Positions 23,722 to 32,531 of a stretch of 64,000 bases of DNA are shown here, piece after piece (positions within the stretch are counted from its first letter, which is position 1; each line of letters begins with the position of its first letter). Location of the stretch: contig JACRHT010000012.1 in the NCBI GenBank assembly GCA_016217545.1, forward strand, positions 682,001-746,000, read 5' to 3'. This DNA comes from Opitutia bacterium. Lineage in GTDB: Bacteria > Verrucomicrobiota > Verrucomicrobiia > Opitutales > Opitutaceae. Under the pieces are notes generated by a model, which did not search any database, was not told the DNA's origin, and saw nothing but the letters and a program-made list of their open reading frames with translations. The translations under genes and the position numbers were made by a program.

Positions 23722-24987
23722 ATGATCCACCCTTCGCACAACGCCGGCGACGACCGCGGGCATTACCACGAAGAGTTTACGCCGCAACCAAGCGCGTGGG
23801 CCGGCGCGGCCGTGACGGTCGGCGCGACCTACGTGGTGTTCCTGATTTTTGCGCAGTTCGGTTTCCTGAAGCTCGTGCAGGGCGTCGTGGGCGAGGAAAG
23901 CCCGCTGCTGAAGGCGATCCTCGCGGTCATGGCTGTGGCGGGATTGGGCGGCAGCGCGTGGGCCGGGTGGACACATACGGACAACAAGAGCCAGCGCCGC
24001 TTGGTGGCGATGTTTGCGATCTGCGGCGCGGCGGCGGGATTGAGCCTGTTGGCGCGCTCGCCGTTGCCGCTCTTCGCGATCTCGCTCCTCATCGGGTGGG
24101 GCCTCGGCGGACTCACCGTCACCCTCGCCGGCACGTTGCGGCGGGTGACCGGTGGCGACCGGCTCGGTTCGGCGATCGGCGCCGGCACGGGCGCCGCTTA
24201 TGCGATTTGCAATCTGCCGTTCGTCTTCAACGGCGGCCGCGAGACGCATGGCTTCGTCGCTCTCGCCGCGGCCTGTGTGGGCCTGATCGGGGTGCACCTG
24301 CTCGACTTGCGCGCACCGCGGCAGGTGCCGAACAACTTCGACTACCAAACGCCCGGGCTCGTCTCGTGGGTGCTGATCCTGCTCGCCCTCGTGTGGCTCG
24401 ACAGCGGGGCGTTCAGCATCATCCAGCATTCGCCCTACTTGAAGGAGATGACGTGGGGCAGCGGACGCCTCTACGCGAACGCCGCGATCCATTTCGCGGC
24501 GGCGCTGCTGGCGGGCTACATGATGGACAAACGCTGGATCGGACGCGCCGTGCTCCTGGCCACGACGATGTTGCTGGCGGCCTGTCTCCTCATCGAACCG
24601 AACCGCGCCAAGCTCACGGAGGGTGTCCTGCTCTACACCGCGGCGGTGTCGATCTACTCGACCGCCCTGGTGTTTTATCCGTCGCGCAGCAGTCGGGCAA
24701 AATGCGCCGCCATCGTCTATGGCATCGCGGGCTGGATCGGCTCCGGACTGGGCATCGCGATGGTGGAAGGCCTGTCCGCGATCCCGCGCTGGCTGGTCAT
24801 TACGGCCGGGTTGGTGGCGACGCTGGGGCTCCTGCTCCGCGGGTGGATGATGCGGCGCGAGACGCGGCGGTTCGCCGCCGGTTTGCTGACGCTGGCTTTG
24901 ATGGCGGGTTTAGGGGCGCTGCCGATGGCGGCGGATGGGCGAGGGAATTGGAACTGGTCAACCGTGACGCTTTCCCACTCCGTTTAG
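23722..24987 (+). CDS. MFS-like integral membrane protein
   Basis: A 421-residue protein with about 12 hydrophobic helices after a His-rich soluble N-terminus (IHPSHNAGDDRGHYHEEF). Helices include GATYVVFLIFAQFGFL, LFAISLLIGWGLGGL and WVLILLALVWLDSGAFSII; a conserved phrase is MTWGSGRLYANAAIHF. The topology and a mid-protein loop fit a major facilitator-like carrier. The substrate is unknown. The N-terminal His cluster could bind metal. It is divergent from the his operon, and its promoter must lie within the about 100 bases before 23722. Confidence 0.65.
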   Translation: MIHPSHNAGDDRGHYHEEFTPQPSAWAGAAVTVGATYVVFLIFAQFGFLKLVQGVVGEESPLLKAILAVMAVAGLGGSAWAGWTHTDNKSQRRLVAMFAICGAAAGLSLLARSPLPLFAISLLIGWGLGGLTVTLAGTLRRVTGGDRLGSAIGAGTGAAYAICNLPFVFNGGRETHGFVALAAACVGLIGVHLLDLRAPRQVPNNFDYQTPGLVSWVLILLALVWLDSGAFSIIQHSPYLKEMTWGSGRLYANAAIHFAAALLAGYMMDKRWIGRAVLLATTMLLAACLLIEPNRAKLTEGVLLYTAAVSIYSTALVFYPSRSSRAKCAAIVYGIAGWIGSGLGIAMVEGLSAIPRWLVITAGLVATLGLLLRGWMMRRETRRFAAGLLTLALMAGLGALPMAADGRGNWNWSTVTLSHSV

Positions 24988-25002
24988 CCAACCCTTGTGC
25001 TG

Positions 25003-27045
25003 ATGCCTTCCGCCGTTCCTCCCGCTGATTCCGCCGCTGGCGCGAGTCGTTGGTCCAAACTGCTCGCACGCCGCCATGGCGGTGTCGCTATCTTCTTCGC
25101 GGTCTTCCTGATCGCGGCTTTCCTCACGCGCGTGGCGTTGCTCATCCAGGCGCGGCACGACGTGGTCTGGAATCCCTCGCTGCTCGCGGCATTCTTCTGG
25201 GGCGTGCTCTACGATCTCGGCGCGGCGGCGTGGGCCTCGCTGCCGCTGACGATCCTGCTCGCGGCGCTGCCGGCGCGGTTCTTCGAGTGGGCGTGGGCGC
25301 GCTGGCTCGCGGCGATCGGGGCGTTCGCGATCATCTACGCGCTGTTCTTCGGCACGGTTTCCGAGTGGACGTTCTGGGAGGAGTTCGGCGTGCGGTTCAA
25401 CTTCATCGCCGTCGACTACCTCGTCTACACGACGGAGGTCGTCGGCAACATCCGCGAATCCTACAACCTCCCCGCGATTATCGGCGGCGTCGCGGCCGTC
25501 GCGGCGCTCGGCGTCTGGCTGCTCGCGCGCACCGGCTGGCCGCAGCGCTGGTTCGCGCACGCGAACGAGCCGATGGGCCGGCGCTGGAAGGCGGCCGCGA
25601 TCTGGTTCGTCGCTGCGCTGGCATTCGGCTTGGTGCAGGACGACACGCGCCTGCCGGCCTTCAAAAACAACTTCAACCGCGAGATCGGCAAGAACGGCCT
25701 CTGGTCGCTCTTTGCCGCGTTCAAGAACAACATCCTCGATTACGAGCAGTTCTACAAAACGCTCCCGATCGACGAGGCGTTCGCGCAGGTGCAGGCCAAG
25801 CTCGCCGTCGACGGCGCGACGCTGCTCCGTCCCGGCGAGCGCGACACCCTGCGCTACGTGCAGAACGACGGCGGCCCGGAGCTGAAGCCCAACGTCATCC
25901 AGATCACGGTCGAGAGCCTGAGCGCGGACTTCGTCGGCATCTTCAACCACGCCTCGAAGCTCACGCCGCACCTCGAAGCGCTCGCGCGCCACAGCTTGGT
26001 GTTCGAGAATTTCTACGCCACCGGCACGCGCACCGATCGCGGCATGGAGGCGCTGACGCTCTCGCTGCCGCCGACGCCTGGTCGATCGATGATCAAGCGG
26101 CCGAACAACGAGAACATGTTCACGCTTGGCTCCGTGTTCCAGTCGAAGGGCTACGAGACGGCGTTCATCTACGGCGGCTTCGGCTACTTCGACAACATGA
26201 ACTACTTTTTCGGCCACAACGGCTATCGCGTCATCGACCGCAACAGCCCCGAGGCCGACGTCACCTTCGCCAACGTCTGGGGCGCGTGCGACGAGGACCT
26301 CTATCGCTGGACCATGCGCGAGGCCGACAAGTCCTTCGCGGCCGGCAAGCCGTTCCACTACTTCGTCATGACGACGTCGAATCACCGCCCCTACACCTTC
26401 CCCGAGGGCAAGATCGACCTCCCGTCGAAAATCTCCGGCCGCGCCGGCGCCGTGAAATACACCGACTTCGCCATCGGCCAGTTCCTCAAGGACGCGGAGT
26501 CGAAGCCGTGGTTCAAGAACACCGTGTTCGTCATTGTCGCCGACCACTGCGCCTCCAGCGCCGGCCGCGCCGAGCTGCCGGTGCAGAACTACCACATCCC
26601 GCTCTTCATCTACTCGCCCGGCGGCCACATCGCGCCCGGCCGCATCAAGGGGCTCACGAGTCAGGTCGACTACGCGCCGACGCTGCTCGGCCTGCTCAAC
26701 TGGAGCTACGTGTCGCGCTTCTTCGGCCACGACGTCCGCCGGGCGCCCGCCGAGACGGCCCGCGCGCTCATCGGCAACTACCAGAAGCTCGGCCACCTCG
26801 AGCGCGGTCACTTCGTCGTGCTCCGTCCGCAGCGCGGCGCCAACTCTTACACCGTCGATCTCGCCACCGGCGGACTCACACCCGCTCCGCGCGACGAGGC
26901 CAACGAGAAAGCCGCCATCGGCTACTACCAGAGCGCGAACTATCTCTACGAGCACGGGCTCTACGACGCGCTCACGCCCGAGGAACTGGCGAAGTTCACC
27001 GCCGAGGGAGAGAAGCGCGCCGCCGCCAAGTCCGCCGGCAAATGA
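25003..27045 (+). CDS. LTA synthase-like membrane phosphotransferase (sulfatase fold)
   Basis: A 680-residue protein. About five N-terminal transmembrane helices (residues 25-190) are followed by an extracytoplasmic alkaline-phosphatase/sulfatase domain (about 290-600). LtaS-type landmarks are VIQITVESLSADFVG (metal Glu), the nucleophile Thr near residue 342 in ATGTRTDRGMEAL, and VFVIVADHCASSAG (metal Asp-His). Gram-negative relatives (OpgB, EptA-like, LtaS-like) transfer phosphoglycerol or phosphoethanolamine to glycans or lipids. ATG 25003 was chosen over GTG 24997. Its stop overlaps the next start by 4 bases (ATGA), and that gene is in turn coupled to a PAP2 phosphatase. Confidence 0.83.
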   Translation: MPSAVPPADSAAGASRWSKLLARRHGGVAIFFAVFLIAAFLTRVALLIQARHDVVWNPSLLAAFFWGVLYDLGAAAWASLPLTILLAALPARFFEWAWARWLAAIGAFAIIYALFFGTVSEWTFWEEFGVRFNFIAVDYLVYTTEVVGNIRESYNLPAIIGGVAAVAALGVWLLARTGWPQRWFAHANEPMGRRWKAAAIWFVAALAFGLVQDDTRLPAFKNNFNREIGKNGLWSLFAAFKNNILDYEQFYKTLPIDEAFAQVQAKLAVDGATLLRPGERDTLRYVQNDGGPELKPNVIQITVESLSADFVGIFNHASKLTPHLEALARHSLVFENFYATGTRTDRGMEALTLSLPPTPGRSMIKRPNNENMFTLGSVFQSKGYETAFIYGGFGYFDNMNYFFGHNGYRVIDRNSPEADVTFANVWGACDEDLYRWTMREADKSFAAGKPFHYFVMTTSNHRPYTFPEGKIDLPSKISGRAGAVKYTDFAIGQFLKDAESKPWFKNTVFVIVADHCASSAGRAELPVQNYHIPLFIYSPGGHIAPGRIKGLTSQVDYAPTLLGLLNWSYVSRFFGHDVRRAPAETARALIGNYQKLGHLERGHFVVLRPQRGANSYTVDLATGGLTPAPRDEANEKAAIGYYQSANYLYEHGLYDALTPEELAKFTAEGEKRAAAKSAGK

Positions 27046-27974
27046 AAACCCTCTTCGGCTGCGCCCTCGTCCTCGCTCTCGCGGCGCCGTTCGGTCGCGC
27101 TGAGGAAGCCGTCGCCGTCGCGCCCGCCGCCAACGAGCCGGCGAAAGTCCAGAAAGCCACCGACGACGACCTGCGCATCCAAGGCATCTTCAACAGCGCG
27201 CTGCCCGGCACCGAGCGGAAGAGTTCGCTGCGCCTGATCGTGCACCCGCATCTCGGCGATCTCACGAAACGCGACGAGATCCGCACCGCGCTCGGCATTC
27301 GCTACGGCCTCACGGCCAACTGGGAGGCCACCGCCGAGACCGACGCGTATTTCACCCACGGCCTGAAAGGCGGCAATTTTGGCGAGGAAGCCGGCTTCGC
27401 CTCGATCCACCTCGGCACGAAATACCGCCTCGGCGACCCGCTCAAGCTGGGCATCGATACCTCCGTCGGCATCGATTGGTCGCGTCCGCTCGGCACGCCG
27501 CCGCCCGCGGTGACCGACGGTCTGAAACACATTTCGCCGTTCTTCACGATGTCGCGCCAACTGCAGTCGCATCCGGGCTGGCGCGTGTTCTGGGGGCTCG
27601 GCTACGACGACGTCACGCAGACCGACGTGATCGGCAAACTCGAGAAAAACGACCTGCGCGACGACTCGCTCGGCCTCTCCGCCGGCGTGCTCTGGGAGCG
27701 CGGCCAGACCACCTACACGCTCGAGACGACTTACCAGACGACGAACCTCACGAGCGACAGCAACCGCTACGTGCTCGGCGTGCGGCCCGGCGTGGTGTGG
27801 ACGATCCCGCCGAAATACACCTTTCGCGCCCGCGGCAAATGGCTGCTCGGTGTCGGCTTTCGCTTCACGCACGGGCCCGACGGCAACGACGTCGGCCTCA
27901 ACGCCAAGCTGCGCGTGAACTTCGACTTCAAGCGCTTGCTCGGTCGGAAAAAAGCCCCAGCGTCGGCGCCATGA
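27042..27974 (+). CDS. Outer-membrane beta-barrel protein of unknown function
   Basis: A 310-residue protein with a signal peptide (MKTLFGCALVLALAAPFGRAEE). It is followed by alternating-hydrophobicity strands typical of a barrel: SSLRLIVHPHLGD, GIRYGLTANWEATAETDAYF, GASIHLGTKYRL-like segments and KYTFRARGKWLLGVGFRF, ending NVDF-like strands (LRVNFDFKRLL). It overlaps the LTA-synthase-like gene before it and the PAP2 gene after it by 4 bases each, so the three should be made in fixed ratio. It may be an outer-membrane acceptor or exit for the modified lipid or glycan (inference). Confidence 0.72.
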   Translation: MKTLFGCALVLALAAPFGRAEEAVAVAPAANEPAKVQKATDDDLRIQGIFNSALPGTERKSSLRLIVHPHLGDLTKRDEIRTALGIRYGLTANWEATAETDAYFTHGLKGGNFGEEAGFASIHLGTKYRLGDPLKLGIDTSVGIDWSRPLGTPPPAVTDGLKHISPFFTMSRQLQSHPGWRVFWGLGYDDVTQTDVIGKLEKNDLRDDSLGLSAGVLWERGQTTYTLETTYQTTNLTSDSNRYVLGVRPGVVWTIPPKYTFRARGKWLLGVGFRFTHGPDGNDVGLNAKLRVNFDFKRLLGRKKAPASAP

Positions 27975-28684
27975 CGCCCCGCGCGCCCGAATTTCTGGAT
28001 CGCACGCTCTGGCCGGCGGTGCTGCTGCTCGCCGGCGCGCTCGCGATTTTCGAGTTCACCAACGTCGACCTCGCGCTGCAGGACCATTTCTACGATTTCG
28101 CGCAGCACCGCTGGATCGTCGACGGCAACGAGCCGGTCGGGCGCGCCGTGTTCTACAACATTCCGAAGATCGGCGTGATCGTCACCGGCGTGGCGTTGCT
28201 CGTGCTCGCGCTCGGTCCCGGGCGCTGGCGCGAGCGGCTGCGCCTCGAGCGACGCGGACTCTGGGTCGCGGTCGCGACGATCGCGACAGTGCCCGCGCTC
28301 GCCGGCCTCGGGAAGAATTTCACCAACACCTTTTGCCCCTCGGAAATCCGGCGCTACGGCGGCGGCGTGCCTTACGTGAAGCTGTGCGAACCTTATCCGA
28401 GCGACGATCGCCCGAAAGGGAAGGGGCATTGTTTTCCCGCCGGGCACGCCAGCGGCGGCTTCGCCCTGATCGCGCTCGCGTGGCTGCGGCCGTCGCGGCG
28501 CGTGCGGTTCATCGGCGTGGCGCTCGGTCTCGGATTCGGTTGGTATATGGGCACGTATCAGATGCTCAAAGGCGCGCACTATCTCAGCCACACGGTGACC
28601 ACGATGTTGCTCGCGTGGATCGTGGCGCTCGCTTGGCGCCGTGCGCTGATGCACGGTCTGGGAGGAAGTCCCGCCGCGAACTGA
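27971..28684 (+). CDS. PAP2-family membrane phosphatase
   Basis: A 237-residue protein with about five transmembrane helices. The PAP2 catalytic motifs are KGKGHCFPAGHASGG (the PSGH-type motif, here PAGH), the preceding DDRPKGKG loop, and the final GAHYLSH (HX3-type) motif. Members dephosphorylate undecaprenyl-PP, lipid A 1-phosphate or phosphatidate. FPAGHASGG with HYLSH is most like the lipid A 1-phosphatase/LpxE-like branch, but the substrate cannot be fixed from sequence. The start overlaps the barrel gene stop (ATGA). Confidence 0.85.
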   Translation: MTPRAPEFLDRTLWPAVLLLAGALAIFEFTNVDLALQDHFYDFAQHRWIVDGNEPVGRAVFYNIPKIGVIVTGVALLVLALGPGRWRERLRLERRGLWVAVATIATVPALAGLGKNFTNTFCPSEIRRYGGGVPYVKLCEPYPSDDRPKGKGHCFPAGHASGGFALIALAWLRPSRRVRFIGVALGLGFGWYMGTYQMLKGAHYLSHTVTTMLLAWIVALAWRRALMHGLGGSPAAN

Positions 28685-28805
28685 GTAGTTTCGGCCCGGC
28701 CGCGCGCTTGACGCCATGGCACAGCGGGGGTCGGCTCGTCACCTCGCACATCCGCTCCGTGGCCAGGGGTGGCGAAGCGGAATTTTCAACGCCCCTCGCC
28801 CCGCC

Positions 28806-29288
28806 ATGACACTTCGCACACCGATGAACGACGGCACGCCGCACGTGCTGGTGGTGGAAGACGACGAGAACGACGTGTTCTTCCTCCGGCGCGCCTTGGA
28901 CAGCGTGGCTGCCGGGATCGATCTCCACGTGGCGAGCGACGGCCGCCAGGCGATGGATTATCTGCTCGGGCGCGACGGCTTCAGCGACCGCACCGAGCAT
29001 CCGCTGCCGAGCGTCGTCCTGCTCGACCTGAAGGTGCCCTACATTTCCGGCTTGGAGGTGCTGCGGCAAATCCGCACGACGCCGGAGCTGCGCCGGCTGA
29101 TCGTGGTGATCCTCACGTCGTCGGCGCTCGAGTCCGATGTCACGCAAGCCTACGAGATCGGCGCGAACTCGTTCCTCGTGAAGCCGAGCCGGCTCGAGGA
29201 ACAGAGGGAACTCGCGCTGCGCATTGTCGGCTACTGGTTGCGGTCGAATCTCCCGCCGCCGCTGAGAACCGGCGGCGACGGAGCGTGA
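28806..29288 (+). CDS. Single-domain response regulator (Rcp1-like)
   Basis: A 160-residue receiver-only protein. The acidic pocket is VLVVEDDENDVFFLRRAL, the phospho-Asp is in VVLLDLKVPYISGLEVL, the Thr/Ser switch is ILTSSA and the Lys is in FLVKPSR. The extended segment DYLLGRDGFSDR between beta-3 and alpha-3 is typical of Rcp1-type regulators that pair with phytochrome-like or hybrid histidine kinases. No output domain is present and no kinase lies nearby. Starts at 28806 (MTLRTPMNDG) or 28824 are both possible. Confidence 0.85.
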   Translation: MTLRTPMNDGTPHVLVVEDDENDVFFLRRALDSVAAGIDLHVASDGRQAMDYLLGRDGFSDRTEHPLPSVVLLDLKVPYISGLEVLRQIRTTPELRRLIVVILTSSALESDVTQAYEIGANSFLVKPSRLEEQRELALRIVGYWLRSNLPPPLRTGGDGA

Positions 29289-29350
29289 GCGGGTGAACGG
29301 CGCCGCGATTCCATGGCGGCGCCGTGGGCGCGAAGCGTCGCGCGGAGCGT

Positions 29351-29800
29351 TTACGGCAGCTTGGCCTGGATGGCCTTGCTCGCGGCGGCGAAGTCGATGA
29401 GCGGCGCCTCGGGGCGCTGCTTGAGCGCGCCGATGACCTTGCTCATTTCCTTCTTCGAGGCGGCGCCGGTGGCGGCGATCACCTCGACGATGAGCGCGTC
29501 GAGCTTCGCGGGATCGAGGCCTTGCGGGAGATATTTTTCGAGGTGCCCGATCTCCGCGGTGTTGGCAGCGACGAGGTCGGCGCGACCGCCCTTTTCGAAC
29601 TCGGTGCGCGCGTCGGAGAGATTCTTCACGGCCTTGCGGATGGTCGTGATGGCGAGGGCGTCGTCGATCGGCTTGTTCGCGTCCATGGCGGCGCGCTGGA
29701 TCGCGGCGTCCATGGTGCGGAGCGCGGTGGCGCGGGCGGTGGCGCGCGCCTTCATGGCGGCGACGATGTCGGCACGGAGAGTTTCGTAGACGTTGGCCAT
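29351..29800 (-). CDS. GatB/YqeY domain protein
   Basis: A 149-residue YqeY protein, starting MANVYETLRADIVAAMKAR, with ALRTMDAAIQRAA, TTIRKAVKNLSDARTEFEKG and KEMSKVIGALKQ. The domain resembles the tRNA-binding tail of GatB, but no role beyond possible tRNA-dependent amidation is established. It is helical and cytoplasmic. The in-frame extension upstream of ATG 29800 is Arg/Ser-rich and overlaps the region before the divergent hydrolase gene, so it was not used. Confidence 0.88.
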   Translation of the reverse strand: MANVYETLRADIVAAMKARATARATALRTMDAAIQRAAMDANKPIDDALAITTIRKAVKNLSDARTEFEKGGRADLVAANTAEIGHLEKYLPQGLDPAKLDALIVEVIAATGAASKKEMSKVIGALKQRPEAPLIDFAAASKAIQAKLP

Positions 29801-29944
29801 GGCGCGGAAGATGCCGGTTTCGCGCCAAAGCGAAAGCGCGGAGTGCGGCCTGCCAGTTCGCCGCTTGTCCCGTCGACGCGAAAGATGCAGAAGAGAGTCA
29901 CGGGCCACGCTCGTGCCCGTCGGCGCGAGCGCAATCGAAGCACT

Positions 29945-31327
29945 ATGCCTCCCATGAAAGCGCCCCGCTACGACCGATTGTCCCACCGTATGCTGCGTGC
30001 GTTGAGCGAGAATGAGTGGCTCAACTTGCCCGCGCTCACCCAGGCGGTGACCCGCGATCCCCTTATTATCAAAGCCAGAGTGCGCGCCGCGCTCACCTTG
30101 CTCCTGGATTGCGGCGCGGTTGTCGTCGTGAAGAAGGCGGGGAAAAAGGGATTCAGTCTAACCGAGGCCGGACGCGCACTGCTCGCCGAATGGGACCGCA
30201 CCGCGCCGCTGTCGGATGAACTCTCGCGCGGGTTGCCCAAGCCGCGGATCCATTGGGTGGCTCACAAACTCAGAAGACCGCCAGCCGATCTTGCGGAGGC
30301 GGATGCGGTCCCCCTTGCGGCGGCGCTGCCGGCCGCACCGTTGCCGCAGGATTTGCTGAGCGACCCACGGATCGTGCCGGTGTGGTATGGCACGAATCGT
30401 CGGCCGGAAAACGCGGACTACGAACACGACGGCTATGGCGGCGCCACCGACGAGCGCATGCATTACGGCTATTGCACCGTGAACGTGCCGAAGCGCTACG
30501 TGAAGGGCGGCTCGGGGCGCGGCTGGCTCGGTCGCCTCATCCATCGCGAGCAAACCGAACTCGAACTCGGGAGCGTCACGCCGCTGGCGGAGGAAGAATT
30601 TTGGACGCGGCTCGCGAGCACGCTCGATGCATTGAAGGACGCGCCGGCCATGCTCCTGTTCGTCCATGGCTTTCGCACCACATTTCGCGGCGCGGCGGAG
30701 AGCGCGGGACAGTTGAGCTACGAGTTGGACTTGCCGGTGGCGCTCTTCAGCTGGGCCTCGCGCGGCAAGATCGCCGGCTATCTCGCCGACGAGGAAGCCG
30801 CCCGCGAGTCCGTGCCGGCCTTGAAGGAATTCGTGCGAACGCTCGCCACCACCGCCGCGACGCAAGGACGCAAACTCCATGTGATCGCGCACAGCATGGG
30901 CAACCGCGCGCTGCTCCAGGCCCTGCACGAAGTCGCGTTGCAGGGCGCGGCACCGGGGCTCCAGCTCGGGCAGGTCATTTTCGCGGCGCCCGACGTGCCG
31001 CAGCGCGAGTTTCTGCGGCAACTGGCGCAGATCGTCGCCGCGCCGGGACTCACGGCGGGACACACGCTTTACGCGGCCAAGGACGACCTCGCGCTGTTCG
31101 CCTCGCGCGAGCTGCACGACAACCCGCGCGCGGGCATCTGCCCGCCGGTGACGACGGCGCCGCAGCTCGAAACCGTGGACGTGTCGCAATACAACCTTTC
31201 CACGCTCGGCCACGGCTATTGCTTCAACGTCGGGCCGGTGCTCGAGGACATTTCGGTTGTGTTGCACGGGGGCAAATTCCGTCTGCGCAGCCGCGGCACC
31301 GGGGGCAGCTACTGGGTGCTCGGTTGA
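29945..31327 (+). CDS. Winged-helix / alpha-beta hydrolase fusion (DUF900-like)
   Basis: A 460-residue protein. Residues about 10-85 look like a winged helix-turn-helix (LSHRMLRALSENEWLNLPALTQAV, then GKKGFSLTEAGRALLAEW). Residues about 130-455 are an alpha/beta hydrolase of the DUF900 type: VPVWYGTNRRPEN, HYGYCTVNVPKRY, LLFVHGFRTTF (oxyanion loop), nucleophile Ser near 317 in VIAHSMGNRALLQAL, and a final GHGYCF. DUF900 enzymes are usually exported or membrane proteins; here no signal peptide is seen and a DNA-binding-like domain is joined instead. The substrate is unknown. Starts at 29945 or 29954 are equally plausible. It converges on the radical SAM gene with a 4-base gap. Confidence 0.75.
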   Translation: MPPMKAPRYDRLSHRMLRALSENEWLNLPALTQAVTRDPLIIKARVRAALTLLLDCGAVVVVKKAGKKGFSLTEAGRALLAEWDRTAPLSDELSRGLPKPRIHWVAHKLRRPPADLAEADAVPLAAALPAAPLPQDLLSDPRIVPVWYGTNRRPENADYEHDGYGGATDERMHYGYCTVNVPKRYVKGGSGRGWLGRLIHREQTELELGSVTPLAEEEFWTRLASTLDALKDAPAMLLFVHGFRTTFRGAAESAGQLSYELDLPVALFSWASRGKIAGYLADEEAARESVPALKEFVRTLATTAATQGRKLHVIAHSMGNRALLQALHEVALQGAAPGLQLGQVIFAAPDVPQREFLRQLAQIVAAPGLTAGHTLYAAKDDLALFASRELHDNPRAGICPPVTTAPQLETVDVSQYNLSTLGHGYCFNVGPVLEDISVVLHGGKFRLRSRGTGGSYWVLG

Positions 31328-31331
31328 ATCG

Positions 31332-32420
31332 CTAGAACAGTTCCAGCTGCGTGCCGCCGGGCCGGCGGAAGTGCGCGGTCGAGAGCGCGAACTCCTCGCG
31401 GTTCAAGCCGAGGCGACGCGTCGTGACGGCGAACACTTGCCGCAGCTGCTCCGCGAAGATGCCTTCGCCGCGACCGCGCACACCGAAGCGCGCATCGTAG
31501 AGCTGGCCGCCGCGCATCTCGCGGACGCGGTCGAGCACGCGCTCCTTTTTGCCCGGCTCGTGCGCGTCGAGCCAGTCGATGAACACGTCCTTCACCGCGT
31601 GCGGTAGGCGCAAGGTGATGTAGTTGGCGCGCCGGGCGCCGGCGTCGCGCGCGGCCTCGAGGATGGCGGGCAACTCGTGGTCGGTGAGGCCGGGAATCAC
31701 CGGGGCGACGTTGACGCCGACCGGCACGCCGGCCTCCGCGAGCAGGCGGATGGCGCGGAGGCGGTGCTCGGGTCGAGCGGCGCGCGGTTCGAGTTTGCCG
31801 GCGAGCGCGGCGTCGAGCGTGGTGACGCTCACCGTGGCCGCGACGCAGCTCCAACGGGCGAGCTCAGCGAGCAGGTCGAGGTCGCGCGTGATGAGGAAGT
31901 TTTTGGTGATTACGCCGACGGGATTCCGGAATTCCGCGAACACCTCGAGGCAGGCGCGGGTGAGCCGGAAGCGCCGCTCGGCGGGTTGGTAGCAGTCGGT
32001 GACGCCGCTGAGCATGACCGGCTGCGGGCGCCATTTCTTCGCGCTCAACTCGCGCCGCAACAGCTCGGGCGCGCGGCGCTTCACCATGATCTTCGTCTCG
32101 AAATCCAGCCCGCTGCTGAAGCCGAGGTAGTCGTGGAACGGTCGCGCGAAGCAGTAGGCGCAACCGTGTTCGCAGCCGCGGTAGGGATTCAGGCCGTAGG
32201 CCGCACCGACGTCGGGGCTGTCGTTCGGGGCGAGGATGGTCTCGCTCGCGTCGTCGAAGAACTGCGTGCGTGGCTGCGGTCGTTCGATGGGCACGCCGTG
32301 GTCGTCGAACTCGGCGAAATCCGGGTCGGCCTCCACCGTGATGGACTCGAAGCGATTCGCCGGATTCACGCGCGCGCCGCGGCCAAGGGGAGCGGGCGAC
32401 GAGGCGGGCGCGGTGGACAT
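31332..32420 (-). CDS. PA0069-family radical SAM protein
   Basis: A 362-residue radical SAM enzyme with the cluster motif CEHGCAYCFARPFHDYLG (CX3CX2C) at about residue 84, preceded by GLNPYRGCEHG. Family features include MLSGVTDCYQPAERRFRLTR, VGVITKNFLITRDLDLL and VTTLDAALAGKLEPRAA. It is related to spore photoproduct lyase-like and SplB proteins, but the reaction is unknown. The start MSTAPASSPAPLGRGARVNP is at 32420. It is divergent from the YdcF gene and nearly abuts the convergent hydrolase gene. Confidence 0.87.
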   Translation of the reverse strand: MSTAPASSPAPLGRGARVNPANRFESITVEADPDFAEFDDHGVPIERPQPRTQFFDDASETILAPNDSPDVGAAYGLNPYRGCEHGCAYCFARPFHDYLGFSSGLDFETKIMVKRRAPELLRRELSAKKWRPQPVMLSGVTDCYQPAERRFRLTRACLEVFAEFRNPVGVITKNFLITRDLDLLAELARWSCVAATVSVTTLDAALAGKLEPRAARPEHRLRAIRLLAEAGVPVGVNVAPVIPGLTDHELPAILEAARDAGARRANYITLRLPHAVKDVFIDWLDAHEPGKKERVLDRVREMRGGQLYDARFGVRGRGEGIFAEQLRQVFAVTTRRLGLNREEFALSTAHFRRPGGTQLELF

Positions 32421-32531
32421 GCGGCGAACGTATGCAAGCAGGTCGCGCCGCCAGCACGAAGTGAGCGCCGCCCGCAAAAACCGCCGTGCGCAGCATTGAT
32501 GTCGCGCCGCGCGCGCGGTGGAATGGCCGCA

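Noticed and set aside
24958-26955. A 665-codon minus-strand frame opposite the LTA-synthase-like gene
   Set aside because: Charge-rich shadow of the recognised transferase; no signal or motif.
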